The notes beneath the pieces are model-generated. The model searched no databases. It worked only from the letters and a program-made list of their open reading frames with translations, and was not told the DNA's origin. Both the position numbers and the translations under genes were made by a program. A stretch of 64,000 bases of DNA from positions 124,001-188,000 of the forward strand of contig NC_089565.1 of assembly GCF_040115645.1 (NCBI RefSeq). The letters run 5' to 3'. How positions within the stretch are numbered: position 1 is the first letter of the stretch; each line of letters opens with the position of its first letter. Shown here in pieces: positions 20,327-30,174 of the stretch. Source of the stretch: Euwallacea fornicatus. Taxonomy: Eukaryota; Arthropoda; Insecta; Coleoptera; Curculionidae.

Positions 20327-20480
20327 TATAACGTTTGTTCATTTTGCGATCTTGTACAATTCTCTCTAAATAAAGGGGTGTTCTGCTGCATCAACACTAC
20401 TTCATTAGGATTGCCTAGTAGTTGGCCTTGCTGATTCATTTCGACACCTTGTCGCACGATATCTTAAACAACCTTGGTAG

Positions 20481-21698
20481 ATTGCCGGACATCACTCGCC
20501 GAATATGATATAGTTATATGACCACCCCATAAAGGCTTATTGCTTTAAAGGTGTAAACATATAAATAACTCTATGACTGAATGTTTCGTTTAGAAGACCA
20601 TAAATTGTCTTAGGCTAATGTTAAGGATGCCGGAAGAGATTCGGATTTTATATGAGCTTATTAGTTACAATCATAACATAGACCAACAGATTTATTGGTT
20701 TGGTTAACGATGGTATTTTCGGGGCATAAGGAGGGGCTCAAACGAGCATGGTTTTTCTCTAGTTAGTTCTTAAGCTGATGTGGTGACCGAATTAACTCAA
20801 CATATTCAGATTGTAATCCATTGAATAATAAATAATTATTTTTCTTTGCGTTCACGATTCACCAATAAAATTATATCCTTATCACTTTACTTTTATTTTT
20901 GTTTACACTAACAGACCGCTCGAAAACCTGTTTATCGTTCAACAGTTAAACGGGCACTTGCGGTAAAGATATCGCAAGAAAATAGCATAAACTTGAATAT
21001 ATGCAGGTTTCACCTTTTATCTGTAGGAGAGGAACCATCGTTAATGATACATTTGAAAGCAAAGTTATGAAATGAAGCTACTTGCTTTCACTGATTTTGT
21101 TTACAAAATTAAATTCTAGTTAATAGAGCCTGTTAATCGCAATTAAAGTCATGACAAGGGATTATCAGTCGCTAAGGTTTTCATCAATTTTGGGAATATC
21201 TCTACATATAAACGCCTGTACGTTGGTTAATGGTCGTACCCACGCTACTATTTTGTAATGGAATTTCGGAGAAGCGACTTATCAATGGAGCAGTTATCTT
21301 ATCTGGTAAGGTGATAGATTACAGCTGTTGGCACGTCTAAAATGTGAATTATTTTAGTTAAAATTAATAGCAATTTTTACTTTTAAGCCAAAGTGTACAG
21401 GCGTGTTGGCTGGAGGTACTGTTGCGGAAGAACATAATTAGGTTCTATTGAAAGTAAGTATTGTTTTAAATACTTGAAAACGTTCGCAAAAATCATTTAA
21501 GTGACAAGAGTCGTAAAACAGTAGGAAATAACAAATAAGTGACATCATTATTGGCGTGTTAGTATGTTCTCGCTAATTAGGTGTGTAAAAAATTATCATC
21601 TTTTAAAATTATTGGCTATTTTTAATTTTATTAAAAAGATCCTTTCTTGCAAAACCATTTGTTTTTTAGAAAAATTGGGAGCCAGAGATGATGTGAAA
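20481..21698 (+). promoter_or_regulatory. Upstream region of the Rho gene with possible 5' untranslated intron
   Basis: No element or protein-coding gene is recognised in these 1.2 kb. GAAA/GTAAGT at 21450-21459 could be a splice donor and TTTTTTAG ending at 21669 an acceptor, which would leave a short 5' untranslated exon before the ATG at 21699. This is inference from splice-like sequences only. A promoter for the Rho gene should lie here, but I cannot place a TATA box or initiator with confidence. Confidence 0.35.
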
Positions 21699-21847
21699 AT
21701 GTCAAGAAAATCGCAAAGGGGAAAGGGTAAATCCGCTTCAGATAGGATAATAAGGATCACCGTAGTAGGAGACGGGGACACAGGGAAAACATGTCTTCTT
21801 ATTGTATATAAAGACAAAAAATTTGACGACAGATATATACCGACGAT
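21699..21847 (+). CDS. Rho-like GTPase exon 1
   Basis: ATG at 21699 (MSRKSQRGKGKSASDR then RITVVGDGDTGKTCLL). An upstream in-frame Met at 21564 adds 45 hydrophobic residues unlike any GTPase, and TTTTTTAG at 21662-21669 looks like an acceptor, so I prefer 21699. Donor AT/GTAAGA at 21847/21848, phase 2. Confidence 0.8.
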
Positions 21848-24800
21848 GTAAGAACCGGAAGGATTATTATGTAACATTGCATGTGTCTTCAATCAGATTG
21901 ACTTGGGAGGTTTACTGATACGTTATGTGGGGTTAGCCATCCAACCTGTTCATTACAAAAATTTTTCTTCCCACTATCGTGGCCTAATGAAATTTGATTT
22001 CATACTAGAATCGGCCATTTAGAATCCAAGTAAAATTTATTAATTATATTATTATACAGGATGTCCCAGAATGAAGGGGTCAACGCTTAACCAGATGTTC
22101 CTTGGTCAAAAATATATCAATTCATGGTGATATACTTATAGACGAAATTGTCTCCTTTTTGGAGATACAAGCTCTTAAAGTTTCACTTTTTTGTTGTTTT
22201 TTTTTAATGAAATTCCCGGTCAGTTACGCAACTTTTTTTTATCTCTTATTGAATTTTGATTTGGAGCTTCCATTAGACGAAAAAAAATTAATGGAGGAAA
22301 TAATGCCCCTCTTCAATGGCCACCTAGATCTCCAGATCTAACTCCCTGCGACTTTTCCATTTGTGGTACGCTAAAATCTTGTGCATATGCTGTTCCTATT
22401 CAAATTGAAGACCACCTAAGACCACCATAAGAAATAGAATTTTGCAAGCAGCTGATGGAATGCGCAATGATCCAATGATGTTGGGAAGATTTAAATTTAA
22501 TTTTTTTTTCGACGCGTGAATCTCTGTATTCGAGAACGGGGTGGTCACGTTGAGCACTTATTAAATTAATTGTTTATTGAAATGCATGCTTTTATTTCCT
22601 TCTGAAGGGTATGCATTGACTGACATTATCAACAATTTTAATTTTTTTTCGTCTAATGGAGGCTCCAAATCAGAATTCAATAAAAGATAATAAAGTTGCG
22701 TAACTAACGGGGAATTTCATTAAAAAAAACAACCGTCTGCATGAACGAATAAAAAAGTTCTGGTGTATTTAACATTCGACCTTATAGCAATTGACCACTA
22801 TCCCTGGTGGTTTTACCATAATAAGCCCCATCGAATGTGCTCCGAGAACCAGAAAGATTATACCCCAAATTTCGTAGCAATCCATCTAGCCGTTTTCGAC
22901 TTATCTGCAAAACTTAAAAAAAGTGAGACTTTAAGAGCATGTATCTCCAGAAGGAGACAATTTCGTATATACAGTCAATACTTAGAAAATTCGTATTAAT
23001 GGTGGCATAAACAAAATATCTAACAAGTATTCAAAGGAAGGCTTTTATTTTCAAAAAGTACATTAACATTAACATTAAAACCATACAAAACATTTGCCGA
23101 AAATAAATGGGGTACATCAAATAATCCTAAGTAACATTGGTTCAGTTTTGCTCCACTAATATTAACATTGAACACTTTGGTCGACATTGACACTAATATT
23201 TGGTCCAGAGACCTTTAGTTTTTTTAACAGCTAATATAGGCGAGTACGAACCATTTAATCGCATATCTTCCGTTAATGAACATCATAATTCAAAATCTTT
23301 AAACAATGAAGCCGATTTCAAAGTTTCAAAGAAAATTAATTGAAAAATCACTGATTGATGGAAGATCCACACGGGAAATCGCATTTCAATTAAATATAAG
23401 TCAATCCACAGTACAAAGGGTAAAAAATAAGTGCAAAATTTCCTTCAAAATAAATAAAGGTGGCCAACCAAAAAAGATGTCTGCGCAAGATACTAGAAGA
23501 GTAATTAGATATTTGGGCAGTGGTGGAGCCTCTTCGGCCTCCAAAGCAGCCGTGTTGCTGCGAGGGGATACTGGGAAATCGGTGAGCAAATGGACAGTCC
23601 AACGAGCTTTACATCAGTCCAAATTTGTTGCTGTGGAGAAGAAGAAGAAATCCCTACTTTCTAAGAAGAATATTAGGGCACGACTAGATTTTGTAAAAAG
23701 ATATGAGGCATAAACCGAGAAGGATTGGATGAAGATTATTTGGTCTGATGAAACTAAAGTTAACAGATATGCAACAGATGGTCGACATTGGAGCTGGAAA
23801 CGAGAGGGAGAATCCATGAAACTAAAAGATTTCATTCTGACGGTGAAACATGGGGGAGGAAATATTAAAGCTTGGGGCTGTACGTCGGGATATGGGGTTG
23901 GACCATTGAAGAAAATAAATGGGATAATGAACCAGCACATCTATAAAGCCATTTTAAATGATCACCTAATAGATACTGTTAATAATATGCCTTATCCCAC
24001 TAGCAAAGTAATTTTCCAACAAGACAACGACCCCAAGCATACCGCAAAATCTGCGAAGGAATGGTTGGGTACCCAAAAATTTAAGGTTTTGCAGTGGCCG
24101 GCACAAAGTCCCGACCTAAATCCCATTGAGAATCTATGGGCTTACGTGAAATATCATCTGGTCAACGACTACGATTCGCCACCATATCTTCACTTAAAGT
24201 TTTATGGGAGAGAATAGAAGAAGTATGGGACCAAATTCCACCTGATTTCTGTGAAACACTAACAAAAAGCATGCCAAGACGTCTACTAGCTGTTAAAAAA
24301 GCTAAAGGTCTCTGGACCAAATATTAGTGTCAATGTCGACCAAAGTGTTCAATGTTAATATTAGTGGAGCAAAACTGAACCAATGTTATTTAGGATTATT
24401 TGATGTACCCCATTTATTTTCGGCAAATGTTTTGTATGGTTTTAATGTTAATGTTAATGTACTTTTTGAAAATAAAAGCCTTCCTTTGAATACTTGTTAG
24501 ATATTTTGTTTATGCCACCATTAATACGAATTTTCTAAGTATTGACTCAGTTCTGCACCTAACTGTAAGTATATCATCATGAATCGATATATATTTTATC
24601 ACGGAATGTATGCTTAAGCGTTGACCCCCTTATTCTGGGACACCCTGTATATGAATTATTTTCGAAATGGCGGCACTTCTAAGCAGCTACCAACTTGGTT
24701 ATTTTAAATTAATCCCCTAATTTTTTTTCATTTTCAGATTTCTAGTTAAATTTTAAGGCCAGTTTGTGTGAATTGCCTTATACCAAGAATTGAGTATTAT

Positions 24801-27800
24801 ATCAGAAAACTTGACAATGTTAACAGATGGAAGATCCCACGGAAATCGGTATTGTGTGTTAACCACTGCGTATTTTAGAATCGCCGTTTTGGGGCTCATA
24901 GAGGACCAAATAAGCTGTCTTTCGGTGTACATAATTAGTTGTGAGAAAAAGTTTTAAATAGGCGAGTGATTAAGTTTTGAAGTTATACAAGTTCGAAAGC
25001 GTATTTCGAGGGTTGTGGAAGACTTTTAGTGAGGTTGAAATACATTAAAATATTGCTTATTGAGTCCTCTTTGAGTCCTAGAACATCGACTTAAAAATTC
25101 GCAGAGGTTAGTGCCCAATACTGATTTCCTTGGGGTCTTACAGTTGTCAAAAATCTTCCATGTAACTCGGAAATAGTACATTTTAAACATAAGACACTTT
25201 ATACGTGCGGCTCTAAATTGTACCCACTCCCTTGTTAGCTTTCTATTGGGTTGTTCGATAATTAATGTCGTATTTTTTTATGTTTTTTTCAAAGTGAATA
25301 TACTTATATTAATAATAAATATTAATCAATGATGTAGTGGCCACCTTGGTGGATGACCTTTTGCCATCTTTCGGCAAGTTGGAAAATTCCGCGTTCAAAA
25401 AAGCCTTGATTTTTAGAAGTAAAAAATTGATTTAACACATTTTAACGGCTTGATCAGAATTGAAATTTTTACCATTCAAATGATTTTGAAGAGAACGAAA
25501 CAAACAATAATCTGATGGCGCCAAGTCAGGGCTATATGGTGGATGAGGTATCAGTTCCCAAATTAGTTCCAATAATTTTTGACGCGTTATTAAAGACGTA
25601 TGGGGTCTAGGGTTATCATGATGGAACAGTACCCCTTTGCGATTGGCGAGTTCAGGACGTTTTCTTTTGATTTCTTCGTTCAATTTCCATAGCTGACGAC
25701 AGTAAACATTCGAATTAATAGTTTGGTTTCTCGAAAGCAATTCAAAATAAAAAATACCCTTGTTATCCCCCACACAGATAGCAAAATCTTCTTTTGATGA
25801 ATATTGGCTTTGGACGTCGATTGCGTAGGTTTATCTTGTCTGGTCCATGATCGTTTTCGTACTACGTTCTCGTAGACAAACCATTTTTCATCACCCGTTA
25901 TGACTTTTTTTAGAAGTGGGTCGTTTTGGTTACGATTCAGCAAAGAATCGCATATGTCAATGCGTTGGGTAAGGTGAATTTCCTTCAATTCGTGAAGAAC
26001 CCAAGCATCCAATTTGCTAACGTACCCAAGCTTATTTAAATGCAGAGAAACGGTTGAATTCGATATGTTCAACTTTTCTGCTAACTCTCGAGTTGTCATA
26101 CGCCGATTAGCTTCGATTAAGGCCTTTATTTTATCGGTATCAATGGTGATTGGGTGTCCAGTGTGTGCTGCATCTTGGACATTAAAATTTCCAGAACGAA
26201 AGCGAGAAAACCAACGCTGGCACTGGCGTTCAGTAAGGCAGTTCTCACCATAAACTTCACACAATTTCTTCTGAGCTTGTACTGAATTTTTGCCCTTTCG
26301 AAAGTGAAATAATAAAATGTATCGATAATGCTCACTTTGACTGTCCATCTTCAACTTAAATTTTAAACAACTTCTTGTTTACTGATCACGTTCAATTTTC
26401 GATCGAAAAAAGTCTAAAACATAACCTTTAAAATGGCATATAATAATATAAGCGACGAGATCACTATTACTCGATATGTATAAATTAAGCCATCTATGAG
26501 AATAAAACGACATTAATTATCGAACAACCCAATAACAAATTATTATTTTTTAAAAAATCAAAAGCAATACGAAATAGGACAAAAAATACTATTTTTTGAC
26601 ATTTGATTATTTTTTTTAATGTTGCTTACATTACCGGTAGTGTGAAATAGCAGATTTTTAAAAATAGGAACATGAGTCGAGTGATATCTCAAATTAAAGG
26701 TAATTCAAAATTGCACTAAATAGTGTAATGGGATGCAAAACCTATAAATTAATTTTTAGGAAAAACAACTATACATTTGACAAAAAATGCAATATAAACT
26801 CAATTGAATAGAGCGTAGAAATATAAAAACTTGCTTGTTGATAGGAAATCGCTTTTTTTTCGATTTTGTGCTCACAAACAGTTTTTGATTATTTTTACTT
26901 ATTTCTCTTTTAAACCACAAATTGTGAGTAACAAATCGAAAACACATCAATTCACTATCAACAAACAACGTTTTTCACTTGCTACGAACTATTTACCTGA
27001 ATTTATATTGCTTTTTTATCAAGTTTATAGCTGTTTTTCTCAAAAACTAATTGATAGATTTTGAATTGCTATACAGCATTGAATGCGGCTTTGACAAACC
27101 TCCAATTTAAGGTGTCACTTGACCTATGTTTCAATTTTAAAAAATTCGCCATTTTTAGCTACTGGTGACGTAAGAAACATTAAAAAATGCGCAGGGTGCG
27201 CCAATTAAAACGAAACAGAGTTGTATTCTCGGTTGATAAAGATTATGCAAAAATGCTCGCACACGTTAACTTTAGTGTGGAGGGGGAAGATTTTTTATTA
27301 GATATTTACGGTGATTGCCTTCACCCCTTGAGCAGGGGATAAACCATCTCTAAAGTTTCAAATGGGAAGGGGGGTCAAGTGATACATCAAATTAAAGGAT
27401 TTTTGAAGATCTTTATGGCAACACAAAAATTTCTTACTTTGAAGCAGCCGCTGATGAGTGAATCGATCATTTTTTCATGAGCATTACAAATACAAAACAC
27501 AAGAGCACCTAAATCAATTGTTCAAAATGTTGTCCGTTAACTTCCTGATAATAAAACAAGTTTGTTTCGAGTCGCTGTCGTACCTTCTGGAGTAATTCGG
27601 GGGTGATTTAGCGGCATTCATTAACAATACGTTCTCGCAAAATTTCTAATATCCCTGGAGGAGTGGAATACATTTTGGACTTGAGATGACCCCATGAGAA
27701 AAAATCTAATGGAGTCAAATCTGGAGACCTCGCAGGCCATTGAATTGGGCCCCTTCTACCAATCCAATGACCAGGAAAATTTTCATTTAGAAAGTGCCGA

Positions 27801-30174
27801 ACCTAGTTAGGTGGTGCACCATCTTGGTGAAATGTCAATAAGTTTTCTGAATAATTCGGATTATTTTCCACAAGATCTACCAGTTGGGGATAAGCAAAGC
27901 CTTCCAGTAACTGAAGATAAATCTCGTCGGTCAGATTTCCGGGAATAAAATATGGTTCCATAATGTGGTCTCCAAAAATACCTGTTCAAACGTTTAATTT
28001 TTGAGGGTGTTGTGTGTGGGCTTCGTGGAAGATATTTGGATTAATGTCTGACTAATATCTTCAGTTGTGACGATTAACAATGCCATTTAAAGAACAACTT
28101 GCTTCATCCAAAGAGCAGATGTTGAAAATAAAATTGTGGTTTTCAGCGGCTCTTTGACTTATGAGCTCACAAAACTGTAGTCGAAGGTCAAAATCGTCCT
28201 TATTTGATTCTTGGACAAGTTTAATTTTATAGGGGTGAAATTTATATGACTTTAAAATTCTGCGAATGCTGGTTGCACTTATTCCAGTGGTAGTTGACAA
28301 TTGTCTTCTACTAGTTGTTGGTTTTAAAACCATTTGTCCTAAAACCCCTATCTCCATCCCTTCATTTCTTACCGGGCGTCTACGATTTGTTTTTACGTTA
28401 AGCATTTAACCAGTTTCTCTAAGCTTCTGTACTAATTCCAGCACATACTTTCGACTTACATACTCCTCCCCATAACGTTGGTGGAAACATTGGCTGCTTG
28501 GTTCGCACATTTTCCATTTACGAAAAATAATTCAATAATTTCAATTTTCTCTGCAGTGGGATAAACCATTTTTAACAATTAACACAAGCGATAAATTACC
28601 AGGTTACTTGAGACTCACAAACCGAATGGGTTTAATAGCCGACGTTTTCGATACTTCCAGGCAAAAACGTGTTAAACAATGATTTTATTTTTAGTATAGC
28701 AAAAAACATTAAATTTTATCCATTTTGAATTCCTTCTCAAAAATGATTAGATCGCACCTCACTTCAACAGATAAAAAGGGAAAATGTTAATTTGATCATA
28801 GCATTTAATTTCTATTTCTTGATTCATAAAACATATGATTATTACCTAACAAAATCCATGATTTTAGCATAAATTTTGGTTCATGAAGAAATAATTGATT
28901 TACTCATCAGCGGCTGCTTCAAAGTAAGAAATTTTTGTATCACCATAAAGACCTTCAAAAAGCCTTTAATTTGATGTATCGCTCGACCTCCCTTCCCATT
29001 TAAAATTTTAGGGGTGGTTCATCCCCTGCTCAGGGGGTGAAGGCAATCACCGTAAATATCTAATAAAAAATCTTCCCCCTCTACATTAAAGTTAACGTGT
29101 GCGAGCATTTTTTGCATAACTCTTTTATCAACCGAGAAAACAGCTCTGTTTCGTTTTAGTTAGCGCACCCTGTATAATAAGTTAACAGTGTGAGACAATT
29201 TAGAATCGCAAGGTATAAGCTGAATTTAACTGGACAAACTTTAATGATGAATCCCAAAATGACAAGAAAATTGGGGGGTTTCGTTGAAAATAACGAGGTT
29301 AGTAGCTACTTCTGGTATAATCAGAAATGCCGTAATTTTGGAAATATGGTTTTTCGATTCTAAATGGTCGATTCTAGCCTGAAACTGGATTTCATTGGGA
29401 TACAATAGTGGGGAATCAGAATTTTTCTAATGAACAGGTTGCGTGGCTGTTACTGTGTATAGTAATACCCGTAATACGAGTGATGAATGCAAGATGGGTT
29501 ACTCAAATCCATCCAGGAGTTTATGGCAAAATAATGCTAACTGAGAATCTAAGGATTGAACCTAAGTAGTTTAAAACGTTTTTAGATTTGATGAATATTC
29601 TATGACCATACCTATAAATTATGAACCGTATACGATTATTCTCTCCGACACTGCTGGTCAAGAGGAGTTTGACAAGTTGAGAAGACTAGCATATAGATTC
29701 GTAAGCATCGTTAATTTAATTAAAAATCAGCGTTTTGCCACCGTCTGTCTTTAAATTATGAGAAGTAATTGAGCACTAATATTGAAATTTCAGGCAGACG
29801 TATTCCTTCTTTGTTACTCAATAGCCGAAAGAAGCTCTTTCGAGAACGTCTCACTAACATGGGCGCCGGAATTGAAGAAGTGTCGCTCATCCGCAAAAAT
29901 CATCTTAGTTGGTAAGAATTTTGCATTAGATGGTTTATCTTAAAATATTAGTCACCTCACTTTAGCGACGAAAATCGATTTGCTCGCTAAAAGAAAGGTG
30001 ACAACAGAAGAAGGAGAGGCACTGGCCAAAGATATTGGTGCCGCTGGCTTCATTGAAACTTCAGCTAAGAATCAGTGGAACATCGATGCTGCTTTCCAGA
30101 TGGCATTAATGGCTGTGCTTCAGCGTAGGAATCAGGTTCAGCGAACTTCAAGAACGTCATGTTGTTTATTATGA
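21699..30174 (+). CDS. Divergent Rho-family small GTPase, four coding exons
   Basis: Exons 21699-21847, 29586-29700, 29794-29911 and 29966-30174 join to 591 nt (196 residues). All introns are GT-AG and the phases fit (2, 0, 1). Motifs: P-loop GDGDTGKT (24-31), switch I YIPTIFDEY (Thr49), switch II DTAGQE (71-76), TKIDL (129-133), ETSAK (158-162), C-terminal CCLL, a CAAX box whose Leu suggests geranylgeranylation and membrane attachment. YIPTIFD and DVFLLCYSI point to Rho rather than Ras. Odd points: only 28 residues from the TKxD Asp to the SAK Ser, about 12 fewer than in usual Rho proteins, so the Rho insert helix is missing; LSDTAGQE for LWDTAGQE; VATKID for VGTKxD; basic N-terminal extension. 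Role: a GTP-dependent switch, partners unknown. Confidence 0.85.
22290..22567 (+). pseudogene. LT-3 transposase, C-terminal remnant
   Basis: Reads NNAPLQWPPRSPDLTPCDFS (third catalytic Asp), GTLKSCAYAVP, then, after frame breaks, ESLYSRTGWSR and an ...ALIKLI end near 22567, matching the GxHFEHLL end of the group in position. No HTH or first two Asp residues. The expected LWG is ICG. Dead remnant. Confidence 0.7.
22972..24548 (+). mobile_element. Tc1-H: Tc1-like element with ~220-bp TIRs
   Basis: TIRs 22972-23215 and 24328-24548 are nearly identical, start CAGTCAATACTTAGAAAATT, and contain a short tandem ACATTAACATTAACATTAA stretch. The right tip reads ACTCAG where ACTGTA is expected, so the last bases are altered. 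Inserted in the right arm of LT-3. Confidence 0.87.
23306..24327 (+). pseudogene. Tc1-H transposase, one stop and one frameshift
   Basis: MKPISKFQRKLIEKSLIDGR start; HTH units STREIAFQLNISQSTVQRVK and SKWTVQRALHQSKF; first Asp IIWSDETKVNRYA; second FQQDNDPKHTA; Glu SPDLNPIENLWAYV; end KGLWTKY and TAG at 24325-24327. Lesions: TAA at 23711-23713 (RYEA-stop-TEKDW) and a frameshift near 24184 (YDSPP then LKVLWERIEE). The DD34E triad is otherwise complete, so this is a recent death. Confidence 0.88.
25246..26532 (-). mobile_element. Mar-2: mariner element
   Basis: 1287 bp, TIRs TTGGGTTGTTCGATAATTAA and its near-exact inverse, TA at 25244-25245 and 26533-26534. Lies in Rho intron 1 on the opposite strand to the gene. 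Confidence 0.92.
25322..26354 (-). pseudogene. Mar-2 mariner transposase (DD34D), frameshifted
   Basis: Start MKMDSQSEHYRYILLFHFRK at 26354. QRWFSRFRSGNFNVQDAAHT, VLHELKEIHL (WVPHEL-like), first Asp ITGDEKWFVYEN, second LFHHDNPRPHTS, third YSPDLAPSDYCLFRSL. One base is missing near 25775 (SVWG into DNKGIFYFELL), and another indel near 25435 puts a TAA after AVKMC. The C-terminus RWQKVIHQGGHYI with TAA at 25324-25322 is readable in the correct frame. Two lesions only, so fairly young. Confidence 0.9.
26590..27188. repeat. FB-1: foldback repeat
   Basis: About 600 bp, almost wholly palindromic with a centre near 26890: left arm TAATGTTGCTTACATTACC and so on matches the inverse of the right arm (TAATGTTTCTTACGTCACC). 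Arms are about 290 bp with roughly one change every five to eight bases. The arms hold GAGTCGAGTGATATCTC, related to the GGGTCAAGTGATxxxTC motif of LT-1, LT-4 and LT-12 TIRs, so FB-1 is probably a TIR-only relative. No coding content. Outer limits are approximate. Confidence 0.65.
27192..29172 (-). mobile_element. LT-4: long-TIR DD41D transposon
   Basis: Ends CAGGGTGCGCCAATTAAAAC and the inverse of CAGGGTGCGCTAACTAAAAC; TIRs about 290 bp (27192-27480, 28885-29172). TA follows the right end (29173-29174), but the left flank reads GCG, not TA, so the left junction has mutated or the element joined FB-1 by rearrangement. The transposase is on the minus strand and decayed. Confidence 0.85.
27509..28569 (-). 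pseudogene. LT-4 transposase (DD41D), decayed
   Basis: Start MVYPTAEKIEIIELFFVNGK at 28569; second HTH SRRQLSTTTGISATSIRRIL; first Asp FNICSLDEASCSLNG (Phe-Ser-Asp changed to Ser-Leu-Asp); C-terminus NGQHFEQLI and TAG at 27511-27509. The middle contains WPARSPDLTPLDFF-type residues on the minus strand at 27690-27750. Several stops and frameshifts, for example near 28475, 28055 and 27800. Closest in layout to LT-1 and LT-13. Confidence 0.78.
29586..29700 (+). CDS. Rho-like GTPase exon 2
   Basis: Acceptor TTTTTAG ends at 29585. Encodes the rest of switch I and switch II (FDEYSMTIPI, then DTAGQEEFDKLRRLAYRF). Donor TTC/GTAAGC at 29700/29701, phase 0. It lies 7.7 kb from exon 1. Confidence 0.85.
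29794..29911 (+). CDS. Rho-like GTPase exon 3
   Basis: Acceptor ATTTCAG ends at 29793. Encodes ADVFLLCYSIAERSSFENVS and up to KIILV. Donor G/GTAAGA at 29911/29912, phase 1. The intron before it is only 93 bp. Confidence 0.85.
29966..30174 (+). CDS. Rho-like GTPase exon 4
   Basis: Acceptor CTTTAG ends at 29965. Encodes ATKIDLLAKRKVTTEEGEAL, IETSAKN, and the basic tail RRNQVQRTSRTSCCLL with the CAAX box; TGA at 30172-30174. The intron before it is 54 bp. Confidence 0.85.

Larger units (their letters stand above)
15053..20457 (-). pseudogene. Jk-1 ORF1 (Gag-like nucleic-acid-binding protein), interrupted
   Basis: Begins near 20457 (MRQGVEMNQQGQLLG), crosses the LT-2 insertion (EQTLY then NAWKREECEK), includes a basic Pro-rich stretch (QKQPRTKKIPQPPP), an RNA-binding-like region ending in QIQPIRESKLVPQC, and knuckles CKHCQGYGRTQRYC, CVKCTGRHSTAEC and CVHCGEGHPASYRGC. 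Tc1-G interrupts between KES and RCVKC; the codons rejoin perfectly. There is one stop near 18090 and a frameshift near 15150; beyond it the frame ends NILEKL-type coil, RISRLECRAQG and TAA at 15055-15053, overlapping the ORF2 start by 8 nt. Confidence 0.8.
8440..20480 (-). mobile_element. Jk-1: Jockey-like non-LTR retrotransposon split by four insertions
   Basis: One LINE on the minus strand, in five pieces: 20480-20329, 18197-17345, 15487-13563, 12045-11373 and 9147-8440. The inserts are LT-2, Tc1-G, Tc1-F and HAL-1; Tc1-G and LT-2 sites rejoin the reading frame exactly. Without inserts the element is roughly 4.3 kb, the usual size for this clade. It has ORF1 with CCHC knuckles, ORF2 with endonuclease and reverse transcriptase, a short 3' untranslated region, and a 3' A-rich tail (TTATTTATTTATTTTTTTTT on the plus strand at 8450-8470). 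The 5' limit near 20480 is approximate and I found no target-site duplication. Confidence 0.85.
22057..24647 (+). mobile_element. LT-3: degenerate long-TIR element hosting Tc1-H
   Basis: Left end CAGGATGTCCCAGAATGAAG, right end inverse of CAGGGTGTCCCAGAATAAGG, beside TA. The TIR continues inward (GGGGTCAACGCTTAA; GGAGACAATTT; GTCTAATGGAGGCTCC), about 230 bp on the left; the right arm is lengthened by a segment at 22731-22912 and cut by Tc1-H at 22972-24548. The core has only the C-terminal third of a transposase. Confidence 0.8.
21905..29465. repeat. Old inverted repeat split across Rho intron 1
   Basis: The left arm is 21905-22056 plus, beyond LT-3, 24648 to about 24830. Its inverse is found at about 29190-29465. 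Shared blocks include AATGAACAGGTTG, GATTCTAAATGG(T/C)CGATTCTAG and GGTAGCTGCTTAGAAGTGCC against AGTAGCTACTTCTGG...AATGCC. Removing LT-3, Mar-2, FB-1 and LT-4 brings the arms to within about 700 bases of each other. It looks like an old foldback element of about 1.1-1.2 kb that became an insertion platform. Ends are not defined. Confidence 0.6.

Noticed and set aside
20930..20960. Possible Jk-1 target-site duplication: GCGGTAAAGAT at 8432-8442 and at about 20959
   Set aside because: The second copy is about 480 bases beyond the estimated Jk-1 5' end and there is no LINE sequence between; likely coincidence.
21564..21698. N-terminal extension of the Rho-like protein from Met 21564
   Set aside because: The 45 extra residues are hydrophobic and unlike GTPase N-termini; a TTTTTTAG acceptor-like site lies between, so the frame is probably open by chance.
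24648..25243. Exon of the Rho gene inside intron 1
   Set aside because: Exon 1 joins exon 2 perfectly across switch I, and the left part of this segment belongs to the old inverted repeat.
26756..27064. Mirrored 70-77-codon ORFs in FB-1 as genes
   Set aside because: They are inverse copies of each other in a palindrome and show no domain.
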